A DNA stretch of 34,046 bases, from contig CAMOIJ010000029.1 in assembly GCA_946615865.1 (NCBI GenBank), positions 1 to 34,046 of the forward strand. The letters run 5' to 3'. This stretch comes from an uncultured Lachnospiraceae bacterium (GTDB lineage Bacteria; Bacillota; Clostridia; Lachnospirales; Lachnospiraceae). A program made the translations under genes and the position numbers. Below are positions 8,394-15,056 of this stretch, piece by piece; positions within the stretch are counted from its first letter, which is position 1, and every line of letters begins with the position of its first letter. The notes beneath the pieces are model-generated. The model had not been told where the DNA came from. It saw only the letters and a program-made list of their open reading frames with translations, and did no database searches.

Positions 8394-9113
8394 TCACCAG
8401 CGAAATCTGTTTGAACTAATCGTCGATTCGACAGACTCAACTTTAAATCTGTCTCCCTCGATCACCATGCCCGTCAGCCTGTTGCCGAACACGCACCCTG
8501 TGTCCAAAGCGATCATTCCCTTTGCAGGAAGCCTGCCCCACATTCCCTCCGTGATCTCCCCTACCGGAGAGTCTCCGAAGAAATAGAGCGGCACCTTGTA
8601 AGGAGTATGTCCTGTCAGCAGGAGTTTTCCCTCATAGTCTGTATCTCGTCCCCAGATAAGAGTCTCTATCGTGTTCTTCTCCGGATCCTCATCCTTCATA
8701 CACGCGTGTGCACACTGAAATCTGTCATCCGCGTAATAATAAGGCATCTGCTCGTACCAGTCCCGATACTCAGAGATCTTGTGCTTGTGATTTATGAATG
8801 CGAACACAGTCTTTTCACCGCTGTTCAAGTACCACAGGTCTTTATAGTTTCTCCTGTTTGGAGAATCTTTCGTGGCATCCAGCATCATCTGTTCATGGTT
8901 TCCCCGGATAAGGACACAACTGTCTCCCATCTCCTCCTTAAGATCGCGAAGGAATTTAAACACCTCGTAGATCTTCGGGCCACGGTCGATCGTATCTCCA
9001 AGGTTGATCAGTCTGTCGCGGGTACTGTCGAAATCCAGTTTTTCCAACAGTCTTCTGCACTCATCAAAGCAGCCATGGATATCCGTGATGACCACCACGC
9101 GTTCACTCTGCAC
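8394..9113 (-). CDS. Calcineurin-like metallophosphoesterase (Ser/Thr phosphatase / ApaH type)
   Basis: Predicted cytoplasmic two-metal phosphoesterase of 239 residues. The PPP-family motifs are in order: TDIHG (10-14, replacing the usual GDIHG), GDTIDRG (39-45), GNHE (71-74) and a later TGHT. Similar bacterial proteins act on phosphoproteins or on diadenosine tetraphosphate; the sequence does not decide between these. A GTG at 9122 would give three more residues, but GAGAGG then overlaps the start. The GTG at 9113 has GAGAGG 8 bases before it and is preferred. It starts 12 bases after the barstar-like gene and is probably co-transcribed with it. No visible functional link to barnase/barstar. 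Confidence 0.85.
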   Translation of the reverse strand: MQSERVVVITDIHGCFDECRRLLEKLDFDSTRDRLINLGDTIDRGPKIYEVFKFLRDLKEEMGDSCVLIRGNHEQMMLDATKDSPNRRNYKDLWYLNSGEKTVFAFINHKHKISEYRDWYEQMPYYYADDRFQCAHACMKDEDPEKNTIETLIWGRDTDYEGKLLLTGHTPYKVPLYFFGDSPVGEITEGMWGRLPAKGMIALDTGCVFGNRLTGMVIEGDRFKVESVESTISSNRFRW

Positions 9114-9125
9114 GAAAACCACCTC

Positions 9126-9407
9126 TCAATCCAAAAATTCAACATAAAGCCCCGGATTCTCTTCACTTGCCGCCTTACACACCTGTCTCATAGCTTCCAG
9201 GTACCTCGGCATCCTTTCCCTGAATTCCTCGCATCCGGTGAAGCATATCAGGCAGTCCCCGCCGAATTCAGGCTCTGTCAGCACATCATAAAGCGCATCC
9301 AGATTTCTCCCGTACCATTCCGGAACCGGAAGCCCCTGTTCGATGCGGTCATGGAGTTCTGTGCGGTTCTCCACTCCCGTCAGGTCTATATAATAACAAT
9401 TGCTCAT
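9126..9407 (-). CDS. Barstar-type ribonuclease inhibitor
   Basis: Small acidic protein of 93 residues, the normal barstar length. The family signature PEWYGRNLDALYDVLTEP lies at about residues 29-46, preceded by the beta strand YYIDLTGVENRTELHDRI. Barstar blocks barnase by covering its active site with acidic residues; here Asp37, within NLDALYD, is the best match for that helix. No signal peptide, so it is cytoplasmic. The start at 9407 has AAGGAG 9 bases upstream. It lies 30 bases after the barnase-type lipoprotein gene on the same strand, so toxin and inhibitor are a pair, with the inhibitor second. Confidence 0.9.
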   Translation of the reverse strand: MSNCYYIDLTGVENRTELHDRIEQGLPVPEWYGRNLDALYDVLTEPEFGGDCLICFTGCEEFRERMPRYLEAMRQVCKAASEENPGLYVEFLD

Positions 9408-9437
9408 GATCGGCCGCTCCTTCTCCCGGATCCTCTT

Positions 9438-10049
9438 TTAATACAGCTGCGTAAATGACTTATAGTGGTCATCCGTATAGTATATCCTTCCGTCGTCGGA
9501 ATATATGATCCGCTTCGCGCCCCGGCTCTTCTTCCCCAGTGTATCTATGTCGCATTCTCTGTAGTTTCCGTCCGGCAGGACTCCTTCGTAATTGCCGAAG
9601 TAATTGCCGCCGATGCACTTTCCCGGTGCATACGGCTCCAGGGATCCCCCTGACCAGCCCAGCTTCTGCGCCTCTTTTTTGGTGATGAAATTGGGCGGAA
9701 GCTTTCCGTATGTGTGGATATACAGCGCCACGTCATCTTTCGTCGTGTAACTGCCGTTTTCGTCGACAGCCGCCGTCTGAACTGATTCCCCTTCTTCCTC
9801 CGGCTGCTCTTCATCCTCGGCATACACGCTGTCCTGAAAGTCATCGTCATCGTAGAGGATCAGTTCCTGGTCCCGGTCATTGTCTTCTTCGCCGCTCTGC
9901 AGCGCCTGCGCTTCGGAAGCGGTACTGTGCAGCGCGGCGGAATTATCCTGTCCCTGCGCGCTGCCTTTCCGGCAGCCCGTCAGAAGTCCGAGCGCAAGCA
10001 CCGCTGTCAGCAGCAGGACCAGCCACAGGCTCCTATTCCTCTTCTTCAT
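9438..10049 (-). CDS. Barnase-family ribonuclease made as a lipoprotein
   Basis: Secreted guanyl-preferring RNase of 203 residues. Residues 1-26 are a lipoprotein signal ending in LLTGC, with Cys26 as lipidation site. Residues 27-100 form a low-complexity, strongly acidic linker with runs of Asp and Glu. The catalytic domain (about 103-203) follows barnase closely: DDVALYIHTYGKLPPNFIT, then APGKCIGGNYFGN. The triad matches Glu165 (YRECDI), Arg180 (KRIIYS) and His195 (DDHYKSF), equal to barnase Glu73, Arg87 and His102. All key residues are present, so it should be active. Classical barnase is freely secreted; the lipid anchor and acidic tether are unusual. It lies 12 bases downstream of the NlpC/P60 gene. 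Confidence 0.92.
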   Translation of the reverse strand: MKKRNRSLWLVLLLTAVLALGLLTGCRKGSAQGQDNSAALHSTASEAQALQSGEEDNDRDQELILYDDDDFQDSVYAEDEEQPEEEGESVQTAAVDENGSYTTKDDVALYIHTYGKLPPNFITKKEAQKLGWSGGSLEPYAPGKCIGGNYFGNYEGVLPDGNYRECDIDTLGKKSRGAKRIIYSDDGRIYYTDDHYKSFTQLY

Positions 10050-10061
10050 GACAGCCCTCCG

Positions 10062-11189
10062 TTAATCAAAGATCCTGCGGATCCCCGCGATCGTCCTGTA
10101 ATCGGCCCTCTCACTGATCTTGATGCCGTCTCTGCTGTTGGATGCGTGAACGATCCTTCCGTCACCCAGATAAATAGCTACATGTCCGTAATAGCAGATA
10201 ATATCTCCTGCCTTTGCCTCTGCGAGAGATGCGACGCTCTTTCCCTTCGTCCGGATCGCCGCGTCATAATGCGGAAGGCTCACTCCGAAATTGCGATAGA
10301 TCAGCATTACAAATCCGGAGCAGTCTGTTCCCTTAGTGAGACTGCAGCCGCCGTACACATAGGGGTTTCCCACAAACTGCAGCGCGTACTCCGCTACCAT
10401 CTCGCCCTTAGTCTTCACTGTCTTCGCCTTATCGCTCTCCGACGCTGCGGCGCTGACATCCTGCGTCTTACTTGCGTCGAGCACGCCGTTCTGGTCAAAA
10501 TAGTACTTCTTCCCGCTTATCGTGAGCCAGCCGGTCTGCGCGGCTCCGCTGCCTGTCAGATAATATGTCTTGCCGCCTGTCTTCAGCCAGCCGGTCTTCA
10601 TGGCGCCGGCCGCCGTCAGGTAGTACAGCTTGCCTCTGTCCTTCACCCAGCCGGTCTTCATAGCTCCGCTGCCGTCCATATAATACCACAGGCCCTTGCT
10701 CAGCACCCATCCGGTCCTCATAGCTCCGCTGCTGTCCAAAAAGTACCATTTGCCTTTGTCCTTGACCCAGCCGGTCCTCATGCCGCCGTAAGACGCCAGG
10801 TAATACCATGTATTTCTATCCTTCACCCAGCCGGTCCTCATAGCTCCGCTGCTGTCCAGATAATACCATTCACCGTTGTACTTCAGCCAGCCGGTCTTCA
10901 TCTTCCCGTTTGATCCCAGATAATACCATGTGCCGCCGGTTTTCAGCCAGCCTGTGACAGCCTTTCCGCCGCGCACGTAGTACCAGGCTCCGTTTCTATA
11001 ATGCCATCCGTTACCGAGACTTCGGAATTCACTCGCGAGATCAGCGTAAGATACACCCTCCCGCGCAACGCTGCCTGCCTTGGCGGAATCCGACGCCGGA
11101 ATTGTTCCCGCCGCAGCCGCCTGCGCGGGCACTGCTGCCGACGCCAGGATCAGGATCATTCCTATAATTGCTGCAAATCTGATCTTCAT
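10062..11189 (-). CDS. Secreted NlpC/P60 peptidoglycan endopeptidase with nine choline-binding-type repeats
   Basis: Exported cell-wall hydrolase of 375 residues. Residues 1-25 are a signal peptide ending in PAQAAAA. Residues 61-240 are nine tandem 20-residue cell-wall-binding repeats of the pattern GWxxxxGxWYYLxxxGxMxT. These bind choline or other teichoic-acid or glucan ligands in the family. Residues 262-375 are the NlpC/P60 domain with catalytic Cys290 (TDCSGF), His336 (GHVAIY) and His348 (HAS). Such enzymes cut the gamma-D-Glu-DAP bond in stem peptides, and a meso-DAP dehydrogenase gene in this window fits a DAP-type wall. It is the first gene of a leftward cluster with barnase, barstar and the phosphatase. 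Confidence 0.93.
   Translation of the reverse strand: MKIRFAAIIGMILILASAAVPAQAAAAGTIPASDSAKAGSVAREGVSYADLASEFRSLGNGWHYRNGAWYYVRGGKAVTGWLKTGGTWYYLGSNGKMKTGWLKYNGEWYYLDSSGAMRTGWVKDRNTWYYLASYGGMRTGWVKDKGKWYFLDSSGAMRTGWVLSKGLWYYMDGSGAMKTGWVKDRGKLYYLTAAGAMKTGWLKTGGKTYYLTGSGAAQTGWLTISGKKYYFDQNGVLDASKTQDVSAAASESDKAKTVKTKGEMVAEYALQFVGNPYVYGGCSLTKGTDCSGFVMLIYRNFGVSLPHYDAAIRTKGKSVASLAEAKAGDIICYYGHVAIYLGDGRIVHASNSRDGIKISERADYRTIAGIRRIFD
10470..11009 (-). repeat. 60-bp tandem repeats encoding wall-binding units
   Basis: Nine in-frame units of exactly 60 bases inside the NlpC/P60 gene. Several share near-identical stretches such as the antisense of ATGAGGACCGG. Unit number could change by recombination or slippage. 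Confidence 0.85.
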
Positions 11190-11243
11190 AATATACTCTC
11201 CGTATTGTCCGTATATGGACTGTTTGATTAATCATTTACAAAG

Positions 11244-11252
11244 AGTATAACA
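11244..11252 (-). promoter_or_regulatory. Extended -10 promoter of the wall-hydrolase/barnase cluster
   Basis: On the minus strand TGTTATACT gives an extended -10 with no clear -35. It would start a leader of about 50 bases before the start at 11189. Confidence 0.45.
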
Positions 11253-11298
11253 CATTCGTAACAATTTTAGAAACATTTTGTAATTAAAAAGAAATATT

Positions 11299-11694
11299 TT
11301 ATTTTCTTGTCACAAACCACCTCTGATTTTCCTCATAGAAAAGATTCACTTCCTGTCCCTCCACCATACAGGTATACATGAGTCCCATCCCGCCCGCCTT
11401 GCGGCTGGCCCGGCGCTCGCACTTCTTTACCCGGTCTATCGTATACTTTCTCCCGTCTTCCCATGTGATCCTGCAGGGCCTTAAGAATCCTTCACGGCTG
11501 AACTCCGCGAGCACATCCACGTAAACCTTCGCCGGATTGATCTCAAAGCCGTCGGCTTCCCCATCGCTGTAGATTCTGATCGTCCCTCCTCTTTCCTGAT
11601 CCTTATTCCCGCGTTCTCCGCTCAGTCTCCTGGCCGGCTGCATTCCATAGCTGCGCAGGGCATCCCTGCTAATATTCGTATCTGTGTGAGGCAT
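11299..11694 (-). CDS. Small conserved-looking protein linked to the Y-family polymerase, function unknown
   Basis: 131 residues; I cannot assign a function. The first 45 residues are polar and probably flexible. The core (about 48-131) reads as a compact beta-rich domain, with segments INPAKVYVDVLAEF, RPCRITWEDGRKYTIDRV and a final FYEENQRWFV. No signal peptide, membrane segment or Cys cluster is visible. The start at 11694 follows GGAGGG with 8 bases spacing. It lies 62 bases downstream of the polymerase gene in the same direction, so it should share its LexA-type promoter. By position it is analogous to the small partner genes that follow Y-family polymerases in other Firmicutes, such as YolD after UvrX, but I see no YolD-like sequence. 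A role in lesion bypass is inference. Confidence 0.7.
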   Translation of the reverse strand: MPHTDTNISRDALRSYGMQPARRLSGERGNKDQERGGTIRIYSDGEADGFEINPAKVYVDVLAEFSREGFLRPCRITWEDGRKYTIDRVKKCERRASRKAGGMGLMYTCMVEGQEVNLFYEENQRWFVTRK

Positions 11695-11756
11695 CTCCTT
11701 ATCCCTCCCGTCTCAGATTTATATATACTGTTATATCCCGGCTCCCCTCTCCGACG

Positions 11757-13070
11757 TCATACCCCGCTCCTGTTCCCTCTTTCAAAGTATCCGTGCGGGT
11801 GAACGACATGAGTTTCGGCGTCATCCGCCGATAACTTCGTATCTATGTGCATGAGTCCCCTGCGCACCGCCTGAAACCCGAATCTGTCCCTGATCTCGTC
11901 CACCGCAAGATCCGCTTTCAGCTGCTTCTCTCTCCACTCCGGGCTTGTAAAGAGGCTGATCTGGTACGGATGGTCCTCCATCTTCAGATGGGTGACCCTG
12001 ACTCCGATACTGCGGACCGGCCACTCCCAGCTGTAGTTCTCCCTGAAGAGCCTCATCGCCTCCCGGGCGATCTCTTCAGAGATATTGGTGGGCATATCCA
12101 CCTTGTGCTGTCTCGAAAATCCGCGCAGTTCGCCGTCTCTGACATAGATCTCCACCACATCTCCCGCAAAGCCGTGCCTGCGCAGCCGGGAAGCCACGCT
12201 CTCCGCCAGCATATATACAACCATCTTCACATCCTGTTCCGTCGTCAGGTCCCTCGGCGTAGTAGTGCTGTTCCCGATGCTCTTCACCGGGATTTCACTG
12301 CCGTCGGCTGCCACCGGGGTCCGGTCCTCTCCTCTGGCAAAAGCCGAGAGGACCAGTCCGATCTTCCCGAAAACGCTCTGCAGAAAGAACGGATCTGTCC
12401 CGGCAAGATCTCCGATCGTCAGGATCCCGTACCGGTAAAGCTTGCGCTGTGTCGCTCTTCCTACGAAGAGAAGATCCGATACCGGGCTCTCCCAGACAAT
12501 ATGCCTGTAGTTGTCCCTGTCGATCACTGTAATGGCGTCCGGCTTTCTGTAGTCCGATCCGAACTTGGCAAAGACCTTGTTCCAGCTGACGCCTATACTC
12601 ACCGTGATCCCAAGCTCCCGCCGGATCCGGTCCGAGATCCGCTCCGCCAGCTCGAGTCCGCTTCCAAAGCATTCCCCGCTCTGCGTGCAGTCTATCCAGC
12701 ACTCGTCCAGGCCATAGGGTTCCACAAGATCCGAATACTCTCTGTAGATCTCCCTCGCCTGCTCCGAAAAGCGCATATACAGATCCATTCTGGGGGGAAG
12801 AATGATCAGCCCGGGACATGCCTGCCTCGCCTGCCACAGGGCCTCCCCTGTCTTCACTCCGGCTCTCTTCGCTATGTAATTGGCTGTCAGGATGATCCCG
12901 TGTCTCTGCTCCGGATCCCCTCCGACTGCCAGCGGCTTTCCGTCCAGTTCAGGGTGGTGGAGCATCTCCACGCTGGCGTAGAAGCAGTTGCAGTCCGAGT
13001 GCAGTATCACTCTGTCCATAGTCTCTGCCCTTGTTTCGGAAGCAGATTGCAAAGTCACTTCCGAATGCAT
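11757..13070 (-). CDS. Y-family DNA polymerase (DinB/UmuC/ImuB-like), SOS-type promoter
   Basis: Translesion DNA polymerase of 437 residues. The palm motif HSDCNCFYASVEM (about 24-36) provides the first catalytic Asp, and LDECWID the later Asp-Glu pair. The helix-hairpin-helix region (FVGRATQRKLYRYGILTIGDLA) and the little finger domain follow. No beta-clamp motif is obvious at the C-terminus, though segment QISLF could serve. Two starts are possible: the ATG at 13070 has AAAGGAA upstream and adds 17 residues; the ATG at 13019 begins MDRVILHSDC, the usual family start, with a poorer site. It is divergent from an XRE repressor and ImmA/IrrE protease, and its promoter carries a LexA-like box plus repressor half-sites. 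DNA-damage inducibility is therefore likely. Confidence 0.9.
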   Translation of the reverse strand: MHSEVTLQSASETRAETMDRVILHSDCNCFYASVEMLHHPELDGKPLAVGGDPEQRHGIILTANYIAKRAGVKTGEALWQARQACPGLIILPPRMDLYMRFSEQAREIYREYSDLVEPYGLDECWIDCTQSGECFGSGLELAERISDRIRRELGITVSIGVSWNKVFAKFGSDYRKPDAITVIDRDNYRHIVWESPVSDLLFVGRATQRKLYRYGILTIGDLAGTDPFFLQSVFGKIGLVLSAFARGEDRTPVAADGSEIPVKSIGNSTTTPRDLTTEQDVKMVVYMLAESVASRLRRHGFAGDVVEIYVRDGELRGFSRQHKVDMPTNISEEIAREAMRLFRENYSWEWPVRSIGVRVTHLKMEDHPYQISLFTSPEWREKQLKADLAVDEIRDRFGFQAVRRGLMHIDTKLSADDAETHVVHPHGYFERGNRSGV

Positions 13071-13073
13071 CTC

Positions 13074-13101
13074 AATTTCCTTTTAAGCATTTTAATTTCC
13101 T
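13074..13101. promoter_or_regulatory. Two direct AATTTCCT half-sites in the polymerase leader
   Basis: AATTTCCT occurs at 13074-13081 and 13094-13101, 20 bases apart, matching one arm of the palindrome at 13184-13200. The second lies at the predicted polymerase transcription start and is followed by CTTGCA, exactly as at 13193-13206, giving a 14-base repeat. The first also serves as the ribosome site on the minus strand, so part of the match may be coincidental. Confidence 0.5.
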
Positions 13102-13110
13102 CTTGCAAAC

Positions 13111-13139
13111 AGTATATTTCGAACGTATATTCGTGTCAA
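13111..13139 (-). promoter_or_regulatory. Polymerase promoter
   Basis: On the minus strand TTGACA (13139-13134), 17 bases, TATACT (13116-13111), almost consensus. Such a strong promoter implies tight repression. The spacer holds the LexA-like box. Confidence 0.8.
13120..13133. promoter_or_regulatory. LexA/DinR-type SOS box
   Basis: CGAACGTATATTCG matches the Gram-positive LexA consensus CGAAC-N4-GTTCG in all but one defined position. It lies exactly between the -35 and -10 of the polymerase promoter, where a bound LexA would exclude RNA polymerase. Confidence 0.75.
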
Positions 13140-13152
13140 GGGGCTTTTTGTG

Positions 13153-13181
13153 TTGACATTCCCGGAAACGGCAGATACAAT
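13153..13181 (+). promoter_or_regulatory. Promoter of the XRE repressor / ImmA protease pair
   Basis: A perfect TTGACA at 13153-13158, 17 bases, TACAAT at 13176-13181. Transcription would start near 13188, inside the 17-bp palindrome. Confidence 0.8.
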
Positions 13182-13183
13182 TA

Positions 13184-13200
13184 AGGAAATTAAATTTCCT
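13184..13200. promoter_or_regulatory. 17-bp palindromic operator
   Basis: AGGAAATTAAATTTCCT is a perfect inverted repeat with a single central A. It covers the predicted start point of the XRE gene, the classic place for autorepression. Half-sites recur at the divergent polymerase promoter. Confidence 0.7.
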
Positions 13201-13259
13201 CTTGCATATAATTTGCGCGTCGCGGCAAGTCTGCGGCCGGGATGAAGGAGAAAGAGATC

Positions 13260-13718
13260 ATGACTTTCGGAGAAAAGGTAAGAGAGCTGAGGATCAGAAA
13301 CGGATATTCCCAGGAGCGGCTGGCTGAAATGACCGGCGTGACCAAACGCACCGTGCGCAACTGGGAAACAGAGGGGAAATATCCCCGCAGCCAGGCACTT
13401 TATGCAAGGCTCGCCTCTGCTCTCGGCTGCAATGAAGAGTACCTCAGAGGTGAACAGGAGCTCTTCCTGACCCGCGCCGCGGAGCAGTACGGGACCAGAG
13501 GACAGCAGCAGGCACAGGCGTTTCTGGACAGTACGCGCGCCATGTTCGCCGGCGGTGATCTCTCGCCCGAGGATATCGACATGATCGGGAAACACTTTAT
13601 GGAGATGTTCTGGGAAGCTAAGGAAAACGCGAAGAAATATACACCTTTGAAATACAGGGATGCCGCGGACGGCAGTGCTGTTCGGAGTGGTGACGGCCCG
13701 GACGGCGGTGCTGTCTGA
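13260..13718 (+). CDS. XRE-family repressor paired with an ImmA/IrrE protease
   Basis: Helix-turn-helix regulator of 152 residues. The Cro/CI-type DNA-binding domain spans about 1-65: a first helix GEKVRELRIRNGYS, then the HTH SQERLAEMTGVTKRTVRNWE. Residues 66-125 look helical, and the last 20 or so are Gly/Asp-rich and probably disordered. An ATG at 13242 would add MKEKEI, but the AAGGAG encoded there is the ribosome site for the ATG at 13260. The next gene begins 14 bases after the stop and encodes an ImmA/IrrE peptidase. In ImmR/ImmA and DdrO/IrrE pairs the peptidase cleaves the regulator and lifts repression. The 17-bp palindrome upstream is the likely binding site. Confidence 0.9.
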   Translation: MTFGEKVRELRIRNGYSQERLAEMTGVTKRTVRNWETEGKYPRSQALYARLASALGCNEEYLRGEQELFLTRAAEQYGTRGQQQAQAFLDSTRAMFAGGDLSPEDIDMIGKHFMEMFWEAKENAKKYTPLKYRDAADGSAVRSGDGPDGGAV

Positions 13719-13732
13719 GGAGGTGTTTTCGA

Positions 13733-14251
13733 ATGAGCAGGCTTTATGTCTATCAGAAAACAGAGAAGCTGGTCCGTAAGTACGGGACCCGGGATCCCTT
13801 TGAGCTGCTGGATGCCATGCACGTACAGGTCCGTTTCTATTTTGACCTGCACAGCACCAAGGGATTTTCGCGCTATTTCCTGAGGCAGTATTTCGTCGGG
13901 ATCAACGGAAATCTCCCCAAAGAGGAACAGAGGATCGTCGCTGCCCACGAGTTGGGCCATATTGTGCTACACGCGGAGGCTCTCAGGAATTCTCCGCTCT
14001 TTGATACGGCTGTCTACGACAAGCGCAGCGGCACGGAGTATGAGGCCAATCTGTTCGCGGCGGATCTCCTTCTGCGGGACGACGACGTAGTGGAGGCGGC
14101 AGGAAGGCCGGAAGCGGATCTCGGAAGCCTGTGCCTTTCTCTTGGCGCGGCGCCCGGGCTCATGAGTTTCAAGCTCCGCAGCATGTACGCAAGGGGACTC
14201 GGGATCCCTCTCTTAACCGAATGCGACAGCCGCTTTCTCGCGCGGCAGTAA
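13733..14251 (+). CDS. ImmA/IrrE-family metallo-endopeptidase
   Basis: Predicted zinc protease of 172 residues, a normal length for ImmA. The HExxH motif is HELGH at 72-76 within RIVAAHELGHIVLH. The likely third ligand is Glu104 in TEYEANLFAADLLL, a block typical of the family. No signal peptide or membrane segment, so it acts in the cytoplasm. AGGAGG lies just after the stop of the XRE gene, 9 bases before the ATG. The stop-to-start distance is 14 bases, so the two are co-transcribed and probably translated in step. The likely substrate is the neighbouring XRE repressor. The trigger cannot be read from the sequence. Confidence 0.9.
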   Translation: MSRLYVYQKTEKLVRKYGTRDPFELLDAMHVQVRFYFDLHSTKGFSRYFLRQYFVGINGNLPKEEQRIVAAHELGHIVLHAEALRNSPLFDTAVYDKRSGTEYEANLFAADLLLRDDDVVEAAGRPEADLGSLCLSLGAAPGLMSFKLRSMYARGLGIPLLTECDSRFLARQ

Positions 14252-14274
14252 ATGTGTTCTTTCTGTGATTTCAT

Positions 14275-14304
14275 TTGCTATACATCCCCCATTGATGGTA
14301 TACT
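14275..14304 (+). promoter_or_regulatory. Promoter of the pantothenate/CoA operon
   Basis: TTGCTA (14275-14280) and TATACT (14299-14304), 18 bases apart, 78 bases before the panT-like start. Confidence 0.6.
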
Positions 14305-14317
14305 TCCACTGGCACTA

Positions 14318-14333
14318 GGAACAGTATTGTTCC
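14318..14333. promoter_or_regulatory. Palindrome at the start of the CoA operon, candidate operator
   Basis: GGAACA-GTAT-TGTTCC, 6-bp arms with a 4-base centre, 14 bases after the -10 box. It has no T-run, so an operator is likelier than a terminator. The binding protein is unknown. Confidence 0.45.
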
Positions 14334-14381
14334 ATTGTATTGTATCCGCGCAAGGCGGAATAATAACAAGGAGTACAACAA

Positions 14382-15029
14382 ATGAACAACAAGAAAGACA
14401 CACGTTACATGGTAACCCTTGCCTTGATGGCAGCGATCGTGATCCTGCTGGCGAACACACCGCTCGGTATGATCCAGCTTCCTATCATCAAGGCGACCAC
14501 AGTCCACATCCCCGTTATCATCGGATCCATTGTTCTGGGTCCCGCGGCCGGAGCTTTTCTGGGCGCGGTTTTCGGGATCTGCTCTATGATCAGTAATACG
14601 CAAGCTCCCACTCTTCTCTCTTTTGCCTTTTCCCCCTTCCTTAGTACAACCGGCCTCATCGGCGTAATAAAGGCTCTTTGGGTCAGCATCGGCTGCCGCA
14701 TCATGATCGGCGTAGTATCCGGCTGGGTCTCTGTCGCCCTTAAAAAGCTCAGGGTCCCCGCGGCGGTGCGCCTTGCGGTCACCGGTTTTATCGGCTCCAT
14801 GACTAACACTGTTTTTGTCATGGGCAGTATTTATCTGCTCTTCGCCCAGCAGTACGCTGAAGTCAAGAATGTGGGAATGGAAGCGGTTTTCGGCCTTGTT
14901 ATGGGAACAGTTGCAGCTTCCGGCGTCCCTGAAGCGATCGCGGCCGCGATCCTCGTCACAGCCATTACAGGAGGCTTGATGAAGTCCGGCGTGCTTCGGC
15001 AGAACACTGTCCTGGCCGGTTCCCATTAA
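14382..15029 (+). CDS. ECF transporter S component, probably pantothenate-specific (PanT-like)
   Basis: Membrane substrate-binding subunit of an energy-coupling-factor vitamin importer, 215 residues. After a short polar start it is nearly all hydrophobic, with about six membrane segments. Family-typical blocks include the first helix with TLALMAAIVILL and the Gly/Ala-rich GPAAGAFLGAVFGI at about residue 55. S components of different vitamins are hard to tell apart by sequence. Pantothenate is inferred because the next two genes are coaX (pantothenate kinase) and coaBC, 27 and 32 bases apart. The shared EcfA and EcfT subunits are not in this window. AAGGAG lies 9 bases before the ATG. Confidence 0.85.
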   Translation: MNNKKDTRYMVTLALMAAIVILLANTPLGMIQLPIIKATTVHIPVIIGSIVLGPAAGAFLGAVFGICSMISNTQAPTLLSFAFSPFLSTTGLIGVIKALWVSIGCRIMIGVVSGWVSVALKKLRVPAAVRLAVTGFIGSMTNTVFVMGSIYLLFAQQYAEVKNVGMEAVFGLVMGTVAASGVPEAIAAAILVTAITGGLMKSGVLRQNTVLAGSH

Positions 15030-15056
15030 GCATTTATAAAATCACGGAGGTACAGC

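Noticed and set aside
10470..11009. CRISPR-like array because of the regular 60-bp spacing
   Set aside because: Units are contiguous, in frame and encode choline-binding repeats; there are no unique spacers.
11847..13184. 445-residue plus-strand reading opposite the Y-family polymerase
   Set aside because: Antisense shadow; it would run through the LexA box and both promoters.
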